A stretch of DNA of 7,239 nucleotides, taken from positions 1-7,239 of the forward strand of contig JAKBAL010000108.1 of the NCBI GenBank assembly GCA_021809225.1, in the 5' to 3' direction. The notes under the pieces are model-generated. The model made no database searches. It saw only the letters and a list, made by a program, of their open reading frames with translations, and had not been told where the DNA came from. The translations under genes were made by a program, and so were the position numbers. Shown here one piece after another: positions 6,101 through 7,239 of the stretch (the stretch's first letter is position 1; every line of letters starts with the position of its first letter). Source of the stretch: Pseudomonadota bacterium. Lineage in GTDB: Bacteria; Pseudomonadota; Alphaproteobacteria; UBA9655.

Positions 6101-7239
6101 TATATTCTTTAGGTTTGGCAGAATAGTAAGTACCCGATATAGATGCCACATCAGAGAATAAATTTTTTATATCAAATTTCATAAGCTCAAATTCAATATT
6201 AAAGCTTTCTGTACCTATGTCTTCGTTCCCAGAGGATACTTTTTTTAACTCTGATGTCCACGGGTCTTCATGAAAATCTGAGTACTCCCTATTTCTCCAA
6301 GAAAAAGGCGACCGCTCTTGAACTTCTTCAGGTAAGGAGAACTTTTGAACTGCTAAAGCTCCTCGAGTTTTTTCGAGTAACTCATTTAGATTTGCAATCT
6401 TTGCTTGTTGCAGAGATGGATTCTCGTCACCTAAAGCTTGATTGTAAGGAAGACTTTCTTGTAGAGAGGACAAAGAAGAGCGAACAGTACCCATACATTC
6501 TTCGAAACTCTTTACGATAGATTTTTTATAAAGAAGATCAGTAGGTCCGTTTAAAGCAGTCTCTGACAATTCGTATACACCGAAACTAATGTAACTTAAA
6601 ATAGCTTGAATATTTTCTAAGTGATTCTCTAATTGAGACTCATCAAGAACGGACCCCATAGACACTTTCGAAGAAATTTCGCTTAATTGCTCTTGCTTTG
6701 AATCAATTTTTTCTACTATTGACTTAAGTTTTGCAAGCTGATCCTCTCCATCTTCTGGAAAAATATCCTCATCTTGTAGAGTCCCAATTTTTTTGTTTGC
6801 AGAATCATCTCCGATTAAATCGTTATCTGAAGCTGTTCCCCTTTTGCCCCACTGTGGTAGATAAGTATAATGCTTATTGAACGAAAGAATTGAGGACTCA
6901 AATGATCCACGAGATGGTAATGAAAGTTTTCGTACAGCTAAATTTCCTTGAATATCATTTAATAGGTTCGTTAATCTTTCAATCTTCGTATCTCTTTGTT
7001 CATTCTCAGAAAGCCCATTCTGTTCAGGGATTTTTTCTAAAAACAAACGAACCCCTTCTGAATGCTTTCTCAAACTTTTAATTATAGATTTCTTATCATC
7101 ACGCTCCGCAACGCTTCTTGTAAGAGTTTCTCCTAATTCATACACCCCTAGGTTAATATGAGATAAAATAGAATCGAGCTCATCTAAGCGACTCTCAATA
7201 TCAGAATTTTCAAAAACAGAATCACTAGGTAAAGATCGG
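3117..7239 (-). CDS. Giant repeat-rich soluble protein of unknown family (start outside window)
   Basis: 1373 codons are visible, ending in TAA at 3117-3119. The frame stays open to the right edge, so the N-terminus is missing. I do not recognise a family. Residues here count from the in-frame GTG at 7143-7145, which is not the start: the same Val occurs in GVYEL of the second repeat. In order: A repeat copy 1 (-25 to 77), coiled-coil link with EDQLAKL (134-140), A copy 2 (165-272), EDQLVKL (352-358), a decayed A copy 3 (about 384-412), B coiled-coil copy 1 (467-535), Ser/Thr/Pro linker (580-620), C copy 1 (633-743), basic KRKR (750-753), B copy 2 (804-860), an IPSSAL motif cluster (901-995), C copy 2 (1042-1160), acidic patch DDDDDSDE (1299-1306), QDPDKP minirepeats (1313-1329) and a C-terminal NFFGW. 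There is no membrane segment and only two Cys (217, 634). It could be a secreted effector or structural scaffold; no enzymatic motif is seen. Confidence 0.85.
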   Translation of the reverse strand, partial: RSLPSDSVFENSDIESRLDELDSILSHINLGVYELGETLTRSVAERDDKKSIIKSLRKHSEGVRLFLEKIPEQNGLSENEQRDTKIERLTNLLNDIQGNLAVRKLSLPSRGSFESSILSFNKHYTYLPQWGKRGTASDNDLIGDDSANKKIGTLQDEDIFPEDGEDQLAKLKSIVEKIDSKQEQLSEISSKVSMGSVLDESQLENHLENIQAILSYISFGVYELSETALNGPTDLLYKKSIVKSFEECMGTVRSSLSSLQESLPYNQALGDENPSLQQAKIANLNELLEKTRGALAVQKFSLPEEVQERSPFSWRNREYSDFHEDPWTSELKKVSSGNEDIGTESFNIEFELMKFDIKNLFSDVASISGTYYSAKPKEYIDLEDQLVKLDNMFEVATNTLLHLNVIESEFKSKNEVFFNNSRLYKEIIIYESKLFQIMEGIKYNQMRVNHVKSKRSEQGEETSIGNEETLESSNIIEQASAMHSSSSLFLVGTDEFDSQELESVGTLIRELEAGTKQLRVTSNNFRFYFSPMNDSQEFIVHKRRLNDLETLANSAERKLTALQSRLESYRKETLEEKIFYKTTIESLREVLQAVQLNVAEQLSSLSTLTPQGPDMDTQAVVFSSPTAEEPTTDTPPSTIEVASSSPIISSSQFHSEIEGPQEKTCHEVFTHLQTELDTLIARLPSSGLSIMAMNKINEMVGSVNHFQSQLRGVLRKSLGEQAPNFSLNEWGSLYSSPTQDGRFLYGLKSKLGEALKVVINDSDSEVQAWFSSLRTSAHMIKRKRGPALSILAEEEVAISPENEMENNNGSIDSDLISPVSFVSAGVDQGIQSGDGESIESQVTGLKRAIDTLERLSLKKDQVDPAGDSMMQRRLSDLQERAVTMKKKLASLPSSMQITNVLRATLEEIQSKITVQAEKFLKKAIPQELGIMIPSSALDGMVSQSSPESTANIPSSGQREVLEASGGGDILPPSTLSEKIPSSALYSFHPQDVGSEVPSSILVSNESGGGGISPSDALPVVIPSSALGNLYPSPASMPLDYGSDNDQEPVVSLATLAKTKSLSAPEQEVSMRDFVRGILTPLKGPLDALITRLATADLTPPVLQSLNRIKQDALLLNYDLRSILIVNLPFSVPNFLEEMNLYNDKFNNKDFLHNIGIKIDAVLSLASDFQWIGRNSNFENKVADFYQGVQTLLAILNAPSLSPASHYPYAAGIDGNGSDDYVSPLTSSPQVISLQPQSSYALQSFPIGGDNSPLITDSYDHVQRLLSEMPDPSLQDFYEQLSNPPVLHLATPLAHQVPDIKAFQEFYNQQLGNDGLRQQAMSPTSQVTNLDDDDSDEWTMIGNSQDPDKPQDPDKPQDTGKPPAKGGLLNFFGW
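3157..3210. repeat. 18-bp tandem repeat, three units, near the 3' end of the giant gene
   Basis: Two exact units GGCTTATCGGGATCTTGA occupy 3175-3192 and 3193-3210. A third unit at 3157-3174 matches 13 of 18. On the coding strand they encode QDPDKP, QDPDKP and QDTGKP plus one residue, at residues 1313-1330. The unit is a multiple of three, so copy number can change without breaking the frame. Confidence 0.9.
3666..4022 (-). repeat. C domain, copy 2, within the giant gene
   Basis: Residues 1042-1160. They align with residues 633-743 without gaps for about 60 residues at an offset of 409: LDALITRL against LDTLIARL, LR against LR, PNF against PNF. A two-residue gap follows, then LY, FL, K and L match again at offset 407. 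This copy is coded by much more AT-rich DNA than copy 1. Confidence 0.75.
4158..4445 (-). repeat. Cluster of IPSSAL-type short motifs in the giant protein
   Basis: The motif (I/V)PSS(A/G/I) occurs at residues 901 (IPSSAL), 921 (IPSSGQ), 948 (IPSSAL), 965 (VPSSIL) and 990 (IPSSAL), 17-27 residues apart. Looser versions lie between them: LPPSTL (939) and ISPSDAL (980), each following a Gly run (SGGGD, SGGGG). The codons differ between copies, so this is conserved peptide rather than a fresh DNA duplication. The stretch is otherwise Ser/Pro/Gly-rich and probably disordered. Confidence 0.8.
4566..4736 (-). repeat. B coiled-coil unit, copy 2, within the giant gene
   Basis: Residues 804-860. The segment RRLSDLQERA...KKLASL (841-860) aligns gaplessly with RRLNDLETLA...RKLTAL (512-531) of copy 1. 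The preceding helix containing IES (807-809) matches LES of copy 1 with small gaps. Heptad-like Leu spacing suggests a coiled coil. Confidence 0.6.
4917..5249 (-). repeat. C domain, copy 1, within the giant gene
   Basis: Residues 633-743, helical, with LDTLIARL (645-652), LRGVL (679-683), APNF (691-694), SLY (701-703) and a C-terminal AWFSSL (737-742). It is the partner of the unit at residues 1042-1160. A Ser/Thr/Pro linker precedes it and a basic KRKR patch follows. Confidence 0.75.
5541..5747 (-). repeat. B coiled-coil unit, copy 1, within the giant gene
   Basis: Residues 467-535. A helix with LESVGTLIRELE (470-481) is followed by RRLNDLETLANSAERKLTAL (512-531), which matches residues 841-860. 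A further helical stretch to about residue 575 extends the coiled coil. Confidence 0.6.
5910..5996 (-). repeat. Decayed third A repeat within the giant gene
   Basis: Residues 384-412. They align gaplessly at offset 220 with the start of A copy 2: S390/S170, L392/L172, L403/L183, I406/I186, G409/G189, I410/V190. It follows EDQLVKL (352-358), as copy 2 follows EDQLAKL. The rest of the A unit is not recognisable after this point. The match rests on few residues. Confidence 0.45.
6330..6653 (-). repeat. A repeat, copy 2, within the giant gene
   Basis: Residues 165-272, starting SVLDES and ending ALAVQKFSLP. Conserved positions shared with copy 1 include ILSxI, GVYELxET, KKSIxKS, VRxxL, KIxxLxxLL and GxLAVxKxSLP. 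By hand, about 39 of 100 aligned residues are identical, with one six-residue gap. No known family comes to mind. Confidence 0.85.
6915..7220 (-). repeat. A repeat, copy 1, within the giant gene
   Basis: Runs from SVFENS (upstream of the GTG at 7145) to NLAVRKLSLP at residue 77. The homology with copy 2 continues unbroken across the GTG (LGVYEL against FGVYEL), which shows that this codon is internal Val. More copies may lie beyond the right edge. Confidence 0.85.

Noticed and set aside
5303..7081. Three plus-strand frames of 63-88 codons (5303-5548, 6254-6520, 6890-7081)
   Set aside because: All lie antisense within the giant gene and have no ribosome sites or recognisable domains; they are shadows.

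Overview
The window looks like part of the chromosome of an AT-rich Gram-negative bacterium. A host-associated alphaproteobacterium of the Holosporales/Rickettsiales type is my best guess. The reasons are low and uneven GC, a secreted TraB/GumN-like protein, and a very long soluble, repeat-rich, Ser/Pro-rich protein of the kind seen in intracellular bacteria. This placement is inference; no marker gene here fixes the taxonomy.

Layout, left to right: (1) 1-151, leader region with an inverted repeat and a probable promoter. (2) 152-1198 (+), a secreted TraB/GumN-family protein. (3) 1199-1479, AT-rich spacer holding one doubtful 40-residue membrane mini-ORF and the tRNA promoter. (4) 1480-1556 (+), tRNA-Asp(GTC) with encoded CCA. 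(5) 1557-1918, about 360 bp without an intact gene, with scraps of broken reading frames. (6) 1919-2290 (-), a small SnoaL/NTF2-fold protein, divergent from (7) 2378-3010 (+), a TetR-family repressor. The 87-bp gap between them carries a perfect 13-bp inverted repeat around the minus-strand -10 box, plus a third copy of the half-site overlapping the TetR start codon. (8) 3047-3075, a strong intrinsic terminator reading leftwards. (9) 3117 to the right edge (-), the last 1373 codons of a giant protein whose start lies outside the window.

The TetR/SnoaL pair reads as a self-contained regulated unit: the repressor probably controls both its neighbour and itself. The giant protein is the most unusual element. 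It has no recognisable family, but at least three different domains are duplicated inside it: an A unit in two full copies and one decayed copy, a B coiled-coil unit in two copies, and a C unit in two copies. It also has a cluster of IPSSAL-type short motifs and a C-terminal QDPDKP minirepeat ending in FFGW. The GTG at 7145 that ORF finders pick as its start is an internal Val codon, conserved in the second A repeat. A role as a secreted effector or host-interaction scaffold is plausible but unproven.
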